64,000 bases of DNA from Bryum argenteum (GCA_037043015.1 CM073321.1:32590101-32654100); one strand, 5' to 3'. Shown: positions 1-11,224, counted from the first letter of the stretch. A program made the numbers and translations. The notes: a model not told the origin generated them from the letters alone.

Positions 1-3
1 GCG

Positions 4-291
4 ATGATTCAGCTCAGCCACCCCAACTACACAATGAGCACGTCCAAGTACGTGGTGTCAAAAGCTGAGAAAATCTTCAACGCTCCAGCCCTAGAGAAAG
101 CTGCAAACGACGTGTTTATCGTCTTCTTGTTCAAGAAGACACCAGAAGGGCAAGCCTTCATCGGCACCAACCCGTCGGAGTTCAAAGCCCCACTTGTACC
201 GTATTACATTGATAGTGGGCATTACAACGAATCCAAGTGGTGTGCTAAGTACTCGGAGGTGCGGATGGAGTTTTACATTGAACTCATCTGA
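4..291 (+). CDS. Possible exon of an unrecognised protein
   Basis: An open frame of 95 codons starting with ATG. The protein is of ordinary mixed composition (for example VFIVFLFKKTPEGQAFIG and APLVPYYIDSGHYNES), unlike the low-complexity shadows nearby, so it may be a real exon, perhaps the upstream part of the gene that continues after the splice acceptor near 622. I do not recognise a domain. The start may lie outside the window and no convincing donor site was identified. The following 330 bases hold only one degenerate palindrome (398-421). Confidence 0.3.
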   Translation: MIQLSHPNYTMSTSKYVVSKAEKIFNAPALEKAANDVFIVFLFKKTPEGQAFIGTNPSEFKAPLVPYYIDSGHYNESKWCAKYSEVRMEFYIELI

Positions 292-622
292 TCAAGAAAG
301 ATCAATCAACTCTCGGGATCTTCTCCGGCTCCAAATTTATGGTCGCCTCCTTGGGAAGCTCAACATCTACGCTCCTCTCATGGACTGAAATAGTCCCATT
401 ATCCCTGCCCCGAGGATAAATAGCTCCCGCGCTTTTATAACTTTAGATGTGAACTAGTGTAGATATTCGGCCATGTCATCTGGTTAGATTTTCTGGTTCA
501 AATCTATTCGTGTTGTTGAAAATCTTGCTTATCTCCCGATGTCAAGTTCTATAAGTTATCTCGGGCCAGGAATTTCTTTATCCAGTCCAACGTCACTGAC
601 CGTTACTTCTCTTCTCATGCAG

Positions 623-2143
623 ATCCCGAAACATGCCTTTTATGGCTTATTTGACAAGCACTACTACAGGGGTTACCTGCTCTCTGCGGGAAAAAGGGCC
701 AGGTTTGACTATAGGGACTACATCCACCATGACTGTCCCTACGACACCAAGAAGAACTCATTGTCTGACGAAATAGCTGACCTCAGCCTTGTAACGAGGG
801 CTTTATTCAAGGGAAGCCAACCATCATCTCCTGCAGCTGAGCCGTTGTCTGACCTGAAAGCTGAGGGTACGCAGTCGCCTCAAACTCAGACTCCAGATAT
901 TTCTTCAGACTCCTTGGAGGAGAAGAATAGCAATGACTCTTCCAGCGACTCTGATGGTGACGATTCCAACGACTCAGACTATCATTCGATTGATCAGGAG
1001 ACACGAGATTCCTCGGTCATGCAATCTCCGCATGCATCGCTCACAGCACCATCAGCAAAAGCAACGCCCACAGCACCATCAGCGGAGGCAATGGAGACAT
1101 TTCCTCCTAGGTCCACTCTGATCAGTGACGAGGACCAGGCGCAAGGGCCTAGTATATAGAATCGATGCCCTCGTAATGAGCCTATGCCAGTGATCCCGTC
1201 GAGGCTCGTCGCGACGACAACAGTGTCTATTCAATCATTTGCGGATGTTGTCGTTGGATCTTTGGACAATTCCGAGGCGCTTGTTGATTCGCAGAGGCCA
1301 TTGAAACATCGGCTCGATGTTGCAGCTGAGACCACAACTCCGAGTCAACCATTGGATGGGGCCTCATCTACTATTGCACCTGCAGTGGACACAACCCCTC
1401 AGAGTAAAGTCTTAAACAGAGGGAGAAAACCACTCTATGTAATTGTGGCGCCCACCCACATATATATCGATCTGAGTGACGACGATGGCAGAGATTCCAC
1501 ACAGGAATTCTATGTCGTCGACGTCCCAGCTCCCGAAGGCAAAACCATCCAGTTGCTGTCGTCCACACCTTCGAGCTCCCAATGTCGAAACCCGCCTGTT
1601 GACGTTACCGAGCTGTTAGCTCTTGATGCTGACATGCCGGTAAACAACGAGAAGGTTGTTGTGGTTTGCAACCCCTCTACTAACCCGATGGCGAAAGCAG
1701 CAAGAGTTGCGCCTCCTCCAGGTGCTCCGGGTGTGAAGGTTGAAGAACACTACGGGGAGTATAGGAAGAAGCTAGCTGAGGAGGCCAGACTGGCAAAAGA
1801 GAAAGCCAAAAAGGAAGCAGAAGACGCAAATAAGCTTGCCGAACGTAACGCCATGATCAAGTGGATAAGGACCGGTTTCGGACGCGAGCCGATGCCAGCC
1901 CACATTGCTGCGATTGTTGCGTGCGAGGAGACGATTCTTCCTGCGACCTCGGACGCCGTGAGTTTCGAGCCTGCTGCTAATTATCCCCAGGCCGGGGATA
2001 ATACTGCCACAACCACCACCGCTCTACCTAGCAGCGAGGTGGAGCCCTTGCCGCTGTCCTTCGGCATAGCCTCCTCAGATTATCCCCGGGCCGGGGATAA
2101 TCTTGCAGCAATTGCCTCCGACTCCCAGTCGCAGCCAAAATAA
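623..2143 (+). pseudogene. Low-complexity acidic/coiled-coil protein with translated palindromes
   Basis: A pyrimidine tract and CAG acceptor end at 622; the frame then runs to a TAA at 2141-2143 with one in-frame TAG at 1157-1159 and no other stop. The first part has an ordinary segment (IPKHAFYGLFDKHYYRGY) followed by a Ser/Asp/Glu-rich acidic tail. The second part (from the ATG at 1184) holds a Lys/Glu/Ala-rich likely coiled coil (YRKKLAEEARLAKEKAKKE and onward, about 1758-1860), then a tail in which two near-identical palindromes are translated as NYPQAGDN and DYPRAGDN. Function unknown. The TAG may be a nonsense mutation or lie in an unrecognised intron. The neighbouring downstream genes (FCP1-like, DUF7869-like) suggest it is part of one mobile-element-like unit, which is an inference. 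Confidence 0.4.
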
Positions 2144-2476
2144 CGCCGAGAGTGAACCTGAGCATATCGACGATGACCTTGGTGAGAATGATGGATGCGG
2201 AGAGGCATGAGTCCCATGCATTGCTGATTCTCAGGTTGTTACCAATCAGCCAGATACGGTGGGAGATTATCCCCGGCCCGAGAATAATCCAGACTCTTCC
2301 TTTGAGGTGTCCCCTCCCTCCAACCAACCTGTCGTGGGTCATGATTCATCGATTGTGTCACGTGCTGCTCTAGGGGTTGAGCCTCCTCATCCACCCGATT
2401 CTGGTCTACAACTCTGTTAGTACGACCAGTTGGTTAATTATGCCCGGGCTGGGATAATGCGGAGCTAAGAGTCAAG

Positions 2477-2713
2477 GTGAAGGACACCAAGGGAGCTCGA
2501 GGTGCTGAAAAGGCGAGCGCAGAGGTCATTTCTGATCCCGCTGCAGCTCTGGCGTTCGATAAGCAAGCGTTCGCAAGCACTCCAGCGAGGACTTGGGTCG
2601 ATGCCCATGACCAGGAGTTGGTGGACTATTCGTCAAGCCGGACAGACGCAAATCAACCGCAAGAGCCACATGATAACGTAACTACTTTCACCCTCCCCCC
2701 CACGACTGCATAA
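2477..2713 (+). CDS. Possible C-terminal continuation of the low-complexity gene
   Basis: A 78-codon open stretch in the same frame as 623-2143, ending in TAA. Composition (Ala/Asp/Ser-rich, EKASAEVISDPAAALAFD) resembles the preceding gene's tail. Two more copies of the ATTATCCC palindrome (2266-2288 and 2437-2458) lie between the TAA at 2143 and this stretch. It may be a separate exon or simply the remnant of a longer reading frame; no domain recognised. From 2714 to about 3120 I see only AT-rich non-coding sequence. Confidence 0.25.
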   Translation: MKDTKGARGAEKASAEVISDPAAALAFDKQAFASTPARTWVDAHDQELVDYSSSRTDANQPQEPHDNVTTFTLPPTTA

Positions 2714-3126
2714 CTCGTGGTCGTCTTAACCGTCATGTAATTGTTTGTCTTGGACTGAACGCTCCCGATTTGCTTGCCTGAACTTTGCTTATTCGTCTAT
2801 TTTCTCCTCCAAGACATGGACGACCCTTACTCGTTATAATATTTCTGGAGTTGTCAACGTTTGCTGTAGCGCGTCATGTATTATAGATTTTTGGTAGTGT
2901 TAGTTCTCAGCTTAGTGTTTCGGTCAAAGTTGACAAACACATCCCTTGTATATAATTGATCTAAATAAATTTATTTTTTATATCAATATTTTTGCCTTCA
3001 AATTGGAGTGTCATTTGATGTTCCTCACTGTCTTTCTCAGTTCACCTCTGTAGGATTCATTCTGCGGCCACCGGCCGTGAGATTGCATCAGTATCCGATT
3101 GATCTAACCCCAATACCACAGATGCA

Positions 3127-4043
3127 ATGCATGCTGCCATTGTGGATTTGCTCAGATCGCAGTGTCTCTATTTTCAATCAGGTATCCTCAACATTATTGT
3201 TTCCTTTGATTGCCAGGTAGAATTGATTTCCCAATTTGAGTGTATCCCGCGGCAAAGGTCTGCACTTAGGCAGACGGCGCCGCCTCAATGGTTGAATGTT
3301 GTCCTCAACATCAACGGGATCCTTTGTCAGTGTGTGCATCTGCCATCGCTTGGGAAGAATTCTCCCATGTGCTCTCCTTGGGACCGGCTCTACGTGCCGG
3401 ACATCCCAGCAAAGGGGCATCCAAAGGCGGTCTTGTGCCGCCCGGGAGTGAGGGACTTCTTGGAGACCATCTCCGCCCATGTTGCGAGGGTTGTAATATG
3501 GAGTTCGATGAAGAAGTCCACTGTTGAGGCCGTCATCGACTACCTCTTCAGTAGACTTCCTAAGCCTTTCGAGATTCTCGGACAAGAGTCTTGTGGCTTG
3601 GTTGAGGTTAGCAGCGGTGCCTATTTGTCATACCCAACCAATGCGCAAAAGAGGATTTTTTTGAAAACGTTGTGCCCTGCGGTGTTCCCGCTTAGTGACG
3701 GAGCTATTGTGTTTGGGTTGGATAACACTTTCCTCATTGACAACAGTCATGGGAAGAGTATTTGCAACCACACCAAAAATGCCAATTTCCTCGAGCCTTG
3801 GGCGATATCTAGTCGGACAACAATACTGTGTCTGCGGTGCTTAGTCCATGGCTACTCGCTCTTCTTGCCAATTGCAGGCCTGAGAATCTTCGGTACTATG
3901 TCGAAAATCATAGGATTGGTATTCCGCCTCTCAATAAGTATAGCAATTTAGGGAGGTTTATTTTAGACGGTATGGCGCGGTTGCATAGGAACTTAGGGCA
4001 TACTTACGACACTCCTTCCTTTCTTAAGTCATTGTCTCGATGA
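3127..4043 (+). pseudogene. FCP1/NIF-like HAD phosphatase-like gene, decayed
   Basis: The translated frame shows the layout of the FCP1/SCP (NLI-interacting factor) phosphatase domain: NVVLNINGIL where active enzymes have a DLDxTL-type motif, then RPGVRDFLETISAHVARVVI and WSSMKKSTVEAVIDYLF, then GLDNTFLIDNSHGKSICNHT and FLEPWAI. The first nucleophile Asp is Asn here, so activity as an acid phosphatase is unlikely. The conserved C-terminal stretch (DNNTVSAVLSPWLLALL, RPENLRYYVENHRIG) is in a different frame from about 3800 on, so this copy carries at least one frameshift. A short possible intron lies at 3181-3215. Such catalytically altered FCP1-like proteins could act as adaptors, but that is not shown. 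It sits between the low-complexity gene and the DUF7869-like gene on the same strand. Confidence 0.6.
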
Positions 4044-4529
4044 CGGTTAGGGCGCTCTTTATTTCTTTTTGAGGACGCAATAGATAAATATGTAAATGGG
4101 TTGCTACTATATGAATCAGGTTGGTTAAATAATGAAGCCGATTTTGTATCATCCTTTATGTATCACATCGCGATGTGCTCAATTTTCATTCGTCATTTGT
4201 GGATGCTTGTTCACTTAGGATTGATGTTGATGATTGTTATTGTTGTATGACTCTTTCTTTGTTGTTATTTAAGACATCATTTTTGCCCGACCCGGGGATA
4301 ATCTTTCGGAGTATCAACTTGTATGCATTCAGTCTTTTGTTCTCTTTATGTTGAATTTTATTTCAATTTGGTTGTTTCCTTCTTAAGTTTCTGTATGATT
4401 TGTGCTTGTAAACGTGAAGTCAGTTCCTCCCCGCTTGAGTTATCCCCGCTTCGTGGATAACTCTTGTATGTTCCTACGTCCATCTTTTCTTGACCCACAC
4501 CTTGGCTTTCTGGTTTTGTTCAACAATTC

Positions 4530-4869
4530 AAGGCGCCTTCCACCCTCGACGAGTCTGGTGATGAGGATGATGTCTCCAACCGGACCTCCGTCCCCGAATG
4601 TTTTGTTTCACTCTCAGCAAGTGTTGCCGCCTCTCTCGCGTCAAGGCATTTTGATATGTTCACGGCTATGGACGCAGCATCCGCAACGATGGATTTTACG
4701 AGAGATAGTGTTGATGAAAATGTTGTCGACAGCCCGCTGAGTCGTGGTCCTTTTCCGACTCGTGTTTGCTCTCCGTCTCCCCTGAAGCGGCTTCGTACAT
4801 CACCATCGCCGCGGCGCTCCATGTCGCCTAATGCTCTGAATTGGAAAACACCTCAGAGGCAGCTCTACT
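4530..4869 (+). pseudogene. Upstream part of DUF7869-like gene, cut by a transposon
   Basis: A frame with no stops encodes an acidic then Ser/Pro/Arg-rich segment (TLDESGDEDDVSN, FTAMDAASATMDF, SPSPLKRLRTSPSPRRSMSP) and stops abruptly at the left end of the 4870-8178 transposon. DUF7869-type proteins are commonly preceded by variable low-complexity regions, and a homologous frame resumes right after the transposon. That the two halves were once one gene is an inference from position and strand; the exact junction frame does not match simple excision. Confidence 0.4.
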
Positions 4870-5052
4870 CAAGGTTGTCATATCGGGCGTGTTGAGGCAA
4901 TCGGGCGGACAAAACGGACGTACGAGTTGTCATGTACGGACGGGCGTGCCCGCCCACCTTGATAGTAGGAGGCGTGTAATTTTTTCATGGGTAAGAAACT
5001 TTGCAGTAAAAAGCCACGTAGGATGTGACGTGTAAGTCTATCGTGGCGTCGG

Positions 5053-5235
5053 GGCGGGTGAAATTGTGTTTTGGTGGGTAAACTTTTGTTAGGGCAAATG
5101 AACTTTTTAGGGGACGGGTGAACTTTAGAGGGGGCGGGTGAACTTTTGAGGGGGCGAGTGAACTTTTTAGGGGACGGGTGAACTTTAGAGGGGGCGGGTG
5201 AACTTTCGAGGGGCGGGTGAACTTTGGTGGCGGGC
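5053..5235. repeat. G-rich minisatellite (GGGCGGGTGAACTTT unit)
   Basis: At least six imperfect copies of a ~28-base unit containing GGGCGGGTGAACTTT, merging into near-homopolymeric G-rich sequence up to about 5515, with a second run of ~28-base units built on GGTAGAGGGAGGGATAAG at 5380-5485. On the minus strand it reads as proline-rich frames, which are artefacts of the repeat. The G-run pattern could form G-quadruplexes. Confidence 0.85.
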
Positions 5236-5590
5236 GGGTGAGGGGGCAAGGGGGGGGGGGGGGTAGTAGGCGGGGGGAGGAGGGGCGGGGGGGGGGGAGC
5301 GGCGGCGGGGAGGAGGGGGGGGGGCGGGGAGGGAGGTGGGGCATGTAGGGGAAGGGGGGCGGGGGAAGGGGGGATAGAGAGAGATATAAGGGGGGGTAGA
5401 GGGAGGGATAAGGGGGGGGTAGAGGGAGGGATAAGAGGGGGGGTAGAGGGAGGGATAAGGGGGGGGGTAGGGGGAGGGATAAGGGTGAGGGAGGTGGGAT
5501 AGGAGAGGAAGTAAGAAGGGGTAAGGACGGTTGCTGCGTTTTTTAAATTTTTTTTAAATTTTTAAATTTTTTTAAAATAAAATGTTATTT

Positions 5591-6000
5591 GAAGAGGAAT
5601 GAAATAAATATAACACTACCCACCAATATATTCTCTAGTCTTAATATAAATTTTGATCCTAAAATCAAATATATGGTTAAACCATTAGAATGATAAATTT
5701 TTTTGGTAATATAGTATTGGGAAGAAGAATGAAATAAACATAATACTACCCACCATTATATCCTTTAGTCTTAATATAAATAGTAAGCGTAAGATCAAAT
5801 TTATGGTTAAACCATTAGAATGATAAATTTATTTGTAATATAGTATTGGGAAGTAGAATGAAATAAACATAATACTACCCACCATTATATTCTTTAGTCT
5901 TAATATAAATAGTAAGCGTAAAATCAAATAGATGGTTAAACCATTAGAGTGATACATTTATTTGTAATATAGTATTGGGAAAAAGAATAAAATAAACATA
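5591..6000. repeat. Tandem 129-130-bp repeat, about 3.2 copies
   Basis: The landmark GAAATAAAYATAAYACTACC recurs at 5601, 5731 and 5860 with a truncated copy near 5989, giving spacing of 130, 129 and 129 bases. Units share CTTTAGTCTTAATATAAAT and GGTTAAACCATTAGA. AT-rich and non-coding, inside the TIR transposon. Confidence 0.9.
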
Positions 6001-6728
6001 ATAGAAGGTGGGATTGGAGAGAAATAGCACACATTTTAAGAAGATCATCTTTATGGGGATGTGTTAGCTAGACTTTGAAATAGAGGGGGGAATTGGTTTG
6101 TAGTGGGGCAAATTTGAATAAGAGGGGGAAGTATGGAAAATTCAATTCTCTCTTTTCTTGGATCCCCCCTTGGCTCCTTCTTCCACGTACTGGGTGTTTT
6201 TAAGGTAATGAAGTCCAAACATTCCCTCATTAAAGCCGGGATTTGGAGTATCCCGGATATAGAGGGGGAATGTTTGGAATTCCAATGATTGGATTGACCA
6301 TCATTCCACTCCTCTTCCACTTCCTCCTCTTCTCTCCCCACTCCTCCCTTTCTTTTCTTATACTCTGCCCTCACCCCCCCCTCATCCTCACCCCCCTCTC
6401 ACCCCATCACTTCTCCTCTCTCCCCCCTCACTTTGGATTGACATTCGCTACCGGTATGTTTATTTTTTTATTGTCCTATCATGTTCATAAGATATTTTTT
6501 AGTTGTTATAAGATTTAAAATAATTTTTTCTCACACTTAACTATTTATCAAGCTAACCATAGAATGACACCATGATAATTAGCATTCACATGATCATATG
6601 ATTATAAACACATGCATAAAGTGTGCCAACAAAATTGCAAAAGAAAAGCATATGTATTTCAGTAGTGTTTAACGATATAGAAAAAGAGAAGTATATCTTG
6701 GTTGCGACACAACTACAAAAATCTACAA

Positions 6729-7617
6729 TTAGTTCTCGTCTATCCCTGTACCGCTTGGGCCGGCCTCGGCATCATTCGTACCCTTCGGCAAATCTTCACC
6801 CCCGCCTAATCGAAGTCTACGAACTGCTGATTGAGTCCTCCTCGCAGGCCCGTCTTCTTCAAGAATATCCCTCAGGAATTGCCATTCTTGCATGGCTCGA
6901 AGCATGCGTCCGGTTTGGGGATTAAATTGTTCCATCAGAAAATCAATGCTTCGATGGTGTAAAAGCTCTCTCTAGTCGGATTCATCCATTGCCCAATTCA
7001 TCTCGTAATCGCGGTGAGAACGCTCTTCCGACATATACATCATTCCATCGAACTTCCATTTTAGCCCTTTTGGATGAATCCCAAATCGAAACTCCTTGTG
7101 CGCTTCGTCCCAATACTCGCTGTAAACCTGGTAGAAGAAGTTTTGCTTGCCATTGGCATTTGAGACATTTAATGGAATCAAATGATGGCACGCCCTCGTG
7201 ACACAAATTGTGGTATCCTTCCTCATTCGCCCCAAGGTAAGACCTATGCAAATCTGGCATAGTTCGTATCTCATAGAAATGTATACCACTCCGTCAAGCA
7301 AATTCGAGATACTCCTCGGTTGGCATAAGTGGTGTCTCTTCCTCCTGTGGCAAGAATCGAATTGTTCTTTTTTGACCCCTTATTTTTTTTCTTTTTTCCC
7401 TTTCTTTACCGTGATCTCGATGAAGAAAAGTTTGTAGATTCTGTCTCCTTTGAAATTTCCTCTGTTTCCTGAGGATGGTCAAGGGGGGTTTCCAAATCTT
7501 GATTTCCGTGTCGCATACTCGAACCTTGGCTCCCTTCACCCTCCATTTCGAATCTGAAAAAAAAACGGCAAAAACTCCTCCCTCGTGCTGAAAAAATACC
7601 ACGCCAAGTGCCCACAC
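6729..7617 (-). pseudogene. Decayed coding remnant inside the TIR transposon
   Basis: Minus-strand frames of ordinary amino-acid composition run from about 7617 to 6729 but need frame changes: an N-terminal basic stretch (LTILRKQRKFQRRQNLQTFL), an aromatic segment (FFYQVYSEYWDEAHKEFRFG, KWKFDGMMYMSEERSHRDYE) and a C-terminal stretch (MEQFNPQTGRMLRAMQEWQF) ending in a Gly-rich tail. This may be the element's own protein. I do not recognise the family and would not call it a transposase without a profile match. Confidence 0.35.
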
Positions 7618-7739
7618 TAATTCAATGAAGAAGTAGTGCTTGGCAACTAGCGGCGTGAGGTGAATAATGAATCAACTTGGCTTTTATAGAGTGGAGTGGA
7701 GGCACATGGAGTGTGGAAAAGTAAAAGGAGGGTGGGCCC

Positions 7740-7965
7740 AACCTCGCCCCCCCTCCACCTCCCCTCCTCCCCCCCCCCCCGCCTCGCTCCCCCCCCCGCT
7801 CGCTCCCCGCCCGCCTCGCTCCCCCGCCCCGCCCCTAGCCCCCGCCTTCACCCCTAGCCTCCCCGGCCCCCGCCTTCGCCCCAGCCTCACCATAGCCCCC
7901 CCGCCCGCCCCTCCATGCCCCGCCCCGACCCCCTCACCCACCCCTAACCCCTTTGACCCGCCCTG
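7740..7965. repeat. C-rich low-complexity tract
   Basis: A CCCCGCC-rich tract close to the right end of the TIR transposon, mirroring the G-rich tract close to its left end. Long proline-rich (plus) and glycine-rich (minus) frames here are by-products of base composition. Confidence 0.85.
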
Positions 7966-8179
7966 TCCTCAAACTATGTGGCGCGTACGTGGCGCGTACG
8001 TGGCGTGTACATGGCGGCCAAGTGGCTTGGTTCTTACCCAAACTCTTGCGACGTCCTCGTTTTTTTACCTAAATTAAAGTCAACAGAGATTTGACCGTAT
8101 CAGGCGAGCGAGAGCAATATCGGACGGATAAGGCGGACAAACGGGCGGACGGCGTGCCCGCCCGGTATGACAACCTTGC

Positions 8180-9760
8180 CTTCAGCAGTTTATTTTAAGG
8201 AGTCCGAATGGCAGTCCTGAGTATGTTTCATTTACGAAGCAGAAACTTTCTCATTTGCATTACCAAGCATCCTGTCGTAGGCTATATGCATCTTGGCGTG
8301 AAGAGTCAAAGCGGAATCCTCAAGAATATCTATGTGCGATTCATGACAAAATGGATACCGCAAAGACAGCTCATCCACCGATGAGGACTACAACAAAGGC
8401 AACCTCTGGCTTGGGTCAGCTTCCAATGAACGTGACAGGAATGGTTGCTCATGGCCACAAAGATGGCGCGTATGCGCATTACTCACCGGACTGCTGGCCC
8501 TCCGATCCCAATGCCACAATTTCCTCTCTTGCAAAGCTGTTTAGGCAGCTTTTGGAGCCTCCACTTCGAGAATCGAGGGCGCTCTTTCCTCATCCTCCAG
8601 CTAATTCTCTTTTTGAAGCATTATTACGCGGGAAATCCAAGTGCATCGATGCCCTAACGGTCTTGGATCCGAACAACTTTACTGGAGCGTCTCCACTGCC
8701 TAAGAAACTGTATTTTCAGTTAGACAATTCCACAAAGAACAACAAGAAAAAGTACTTGATGTCATTTCTATCAGTGCTTACAGCCAATGGGGTATTCGAA
8801 GAAATTCAGGCTGGGTTTCTTTTAGTCGGACATACCTATGAGGATATTGATGCGTACTTTAGCCATCTTTCGAAGGCTCTCAAGAGCAGGAATACCTTCG
8901 TGCTTGCAGACCTTATGAAAGCTTTCATGCAGTCTCAAGAATTGTCGTTCATATCGGAGTTTGTGCAGGAAGTTGCAGATTTCAAGTCTTACGTCAAGAG
9001 TTACCAATGCGACGCAGCAAATCGATTGATTGGACTGGAGAAGATGCATCTTTTCAAATTCTATGTTGACTCGGACGGCTGGCCGGTTATGAGATGGAGG
9101 AAGTCAGCGGTGGATTCCCAGTGGCAACCGCATACCAATTCGTCTTTGGAAAGAGGACATGAGCGGGCTACCTTTACTACCATCCGGTGATCCAAACCTG
9201 GTTCCTTTTAAGCATATGGGAAGTTGCAAAGTTCCATCAGTAACGGGGAATCAAGCAAAGGCGCAAGAGGCTACAGCCAAAGCAACAGACGGACGGACTT
9301 TCATGATGCATGGAATTCGTAAATACATTGAGTACTGGGAGAGTGGTCGGGGGAGGTGCGCAACGTTGCTGCTGCATTTGAACCATATGTCGAGTACTGG
9401 TCTCACGTCCTGACAAAAATCTAGAAGCCTTTGCCCCCCACATTGTCTCGCTTAGTTGAGGGCTTTTGGCCGCTTCACGATTGGCGAAGGCCCTTGTTCC
9501 CCGTTCCACGCCTAACTTTGCTACCAATGGACGTTACTCTGGAGGACGAAGAAATCGAGGCACACTGCGGGCCTACTAATGAGAGGCTTGAAGAAAGTTT
9601 TAATGTTGCTGAGTACGGGAAGTTTCTTATCCAATACCAGGAGCTTCAGAACGCAACGCGAGACATGGCAATGAAGTACGAGAATTGTTGGTCTGCTAAG
9701 TGGGTTGTGGAGGACCGTCGTCCTGAGTGGATCGACGTTGGCGCTGTGTTGTATGCGTGA
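8180..9760 (+). pseudogene. DUF7869-type integrase-like protein gene, decayed C-terminal part
   Basis: From just after the transposon the frame reads SPNGSPEYVSFTKQKLSHLH and HYQASCRRLYASWREESKRN, then IHDKMDTAKTAHP, GLGQLPMNVTGMVAHGHKDG, LPKKLYFQLDNSTKNNKKK and FLLVGHTYEDIDAYFSHLSK. The HDKMD, LDN-x-KNNK and GHTxEDID motifs in this order are those of the plant/protist DUF7869 domain, which looks like an RNase-H-fold (DDE-type) domain; this assignment is from memory of the family. The frame closes at 9188-9190, but homologous sequence (GDPNLVPFK, IRKYIEYWESGRG, EFYGKFLIQ-like region to VGAVLYA) continues to 9760 in shifted frames with an in-frame stop, so the copy is broken. The first codon is not a genuine start; the gene continues upstream of the transposon. 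Confidence 0.65.
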
Positions 9761-9850
9761 TATTCTAAGATTAGTAACCCAAAGTCTCGTACTATTCTCA
9801 AGAAAGATAAAGCACGTGCCTTGGACAACTTAACAAGAGCCAACGTTGTT

Positions 9851-10108
9851 GACCCGTAATGAAGGCATATCTTTGTCGGACTCAGTGAAGTGCATCATCA
9901 AGGGATCCCTCCATGACAAATATACTTCTCGTTGCAGACCCGTAATGAAGGCATTTCTTTGTCGGGCTGAGTGATGTACATCATTGGGCGATCCCCTGAT
10001 GACATATTTACTTCTCGTTGTTGACTCGTGATGGAGTTATTTCTTTGTGGGGCTGACTGAAGTGCACCATCCGGCATTCCCCCGATGACAGATATACTTC
10101 ATTTTATT
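9851..10108. repeat. Three tandem copies of an 86-bp repeat
   Basis: GACCCGTAATGAAGGCAT recurs at 9851 and 9937 and as GACTCGTGATGGAGTTAT at 10023, spacing exactly 86 bases each time. Each unit also has TTTCTTTGTSGGGCTGA and ends near TATACTTCTCGTTG. It starts about 90 bases after the end of the DUF7869-like frame, so it may be a subterminal repeat of that unit. Confidence 0.9.
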
Positions 10109-11224
10109 TCACTGCCTTTGTCTACATCTGAGATATGTCTTGTTTCTTCTGATCAGCTGACAAGGTTCGGCTATACTTTAATTCTGATATAGATCAATCG
10201 GTCCTAAAAATCATTTTTTGGACTTGTTTTCCGTAATCAACTTTATAAAGATTATACATTTTGTCATAACTCAATACATGAGTCTTATATGTATGAAATC
10301 ATTTTCATAACATATTCATATGAGAGGCTAGGTAAATTACAATTTTACGTACAACATGAGAGTTCACCCAGCTTCTTTGCATATTGTCTCCCTGTAGTTC
10401 TTACCATTACCTCTTTCACTTATAGGAGCCTACTTATTAACCGTGTCTTTTTCTTTCCCAGTTCTACAGTGGACAAGGTAATTAGCTTACTTCTCTTTGC
10501 TTGTTTGCTTTAATTTCTATACTCACAAGGCCATCCGTTAGTATTTTAGGCTTCATTCAATCATGCATGTTGATCTTATCGGGCGCGGTAAGTTTGAACT
10601 ACTTCTTTTTGTTTTACTTTACATCTTTGTCGAAATCTTTGGGAGTGTCAACAGTTCATATCATACCAATGATATGATCTCAAGCCGGCTTTGTTTATGT
10701 CCTTCTTATGATCGCAAATAATGATTAGCTAAGTTAGTGCTGCTTCCTGTCCCTAATGCATTGGTAGTGCTTTCTTTAATACGTCTTTCTCTCTTCAAGG
10801 ACTTCTCTACTATTATCCTTTCGGGCGTCCACCGACCACTTCTTATAATATGGAATTGCATTATTTTATGGCCAATTAACAATGGGTGCGCCTAATAATC
10901 CATTGTTTAGGCATTGTCCTCTTCAATTACATGAATACTCATCATGAGCGATCTTCTCCTGAAGTACTTCAATCTTTATGATGGCTCCCATGATTAAACG
11001 TGCCGCTTGCCACCGTCTTCGGACCTGGAGTGGTCCTCATACTGCCTGATGTTGAAGTCGACCTTTCTGTATATTTGGAGCTTCTCTTCTTCAAATGCAT
11101 GCTGCTGTTTAGGAATGCTTTATTGTGATTTCCCTCACTCCTCTGCAGTCCGTCTAGAATTCTACTGTTCGGAGGCCGTTCACTTTCTAGTTTTGTTGTT
11201 CATTCCTTTGAGAGGAGACGACGG
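10109..11224. other. No recognisable gene
   Basis: AT-rich sequence with only short frames. I see no domain, splice pattern or tandem repeat that I can support. Confidence 0.6.

Larger units (their letters stand above)
398..4461. repeat. Dispersed 22-24-bp palindrome family (7 copies)
   Basis: Seven copies of a short palindrome with arms ATTATCCCCGG / CCGGGGATAAT around a one-base centre: 398-421, 1980-2002, 2079-2101 (arms perfect), 2266-2288, 2437-2458, 4285-4302 (right half only) and 4439-4461. They occur only in this 4-kb stretch, both inside the coding frame at 1980-2101 and in non-coding DNA. Copies differ mainly at the centre and by paired changes (the last has GTTATCC/GGATAAC ends), suggesting spreading as a unit and then drift. 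They may be insertion-type palindromes, recombination sites or protein-binding sites. Confidence 0.8.
4870..8178. mobile_element. 3.3-kb TIR transposon (hAT-like ends), inserted in DUF7869-like gene
   Basis: Left end CAAGGTTGTCATATCGGGCG and right end (read inward on the minus strand) CAAGGTTGTCATACCGGGCG match at 19 of 20 positions. The CARRG-type start and the GC-rich subterminal GGGCGTGCCCGCCC motifs recall hAT elements. A clean 8-bp target duplication is not visible (gctctact versus ccttcagc), so the insertion is old or rearranged. Inside are G-rich and C-rich minisatellites near both ends, a 130-bp tandem repeat, and a minus-strand coding remnant at 6729-7617. No intact transposase was recognised. 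Confidence 0.75.

Noticed and set aside
4878-5344. Proline-rich minus-strand frames, and similar Pro/Gly frames at 7667-8077
   Set aside because: Products of G-rich and C-rich minisatellites inside the TIR transposon.
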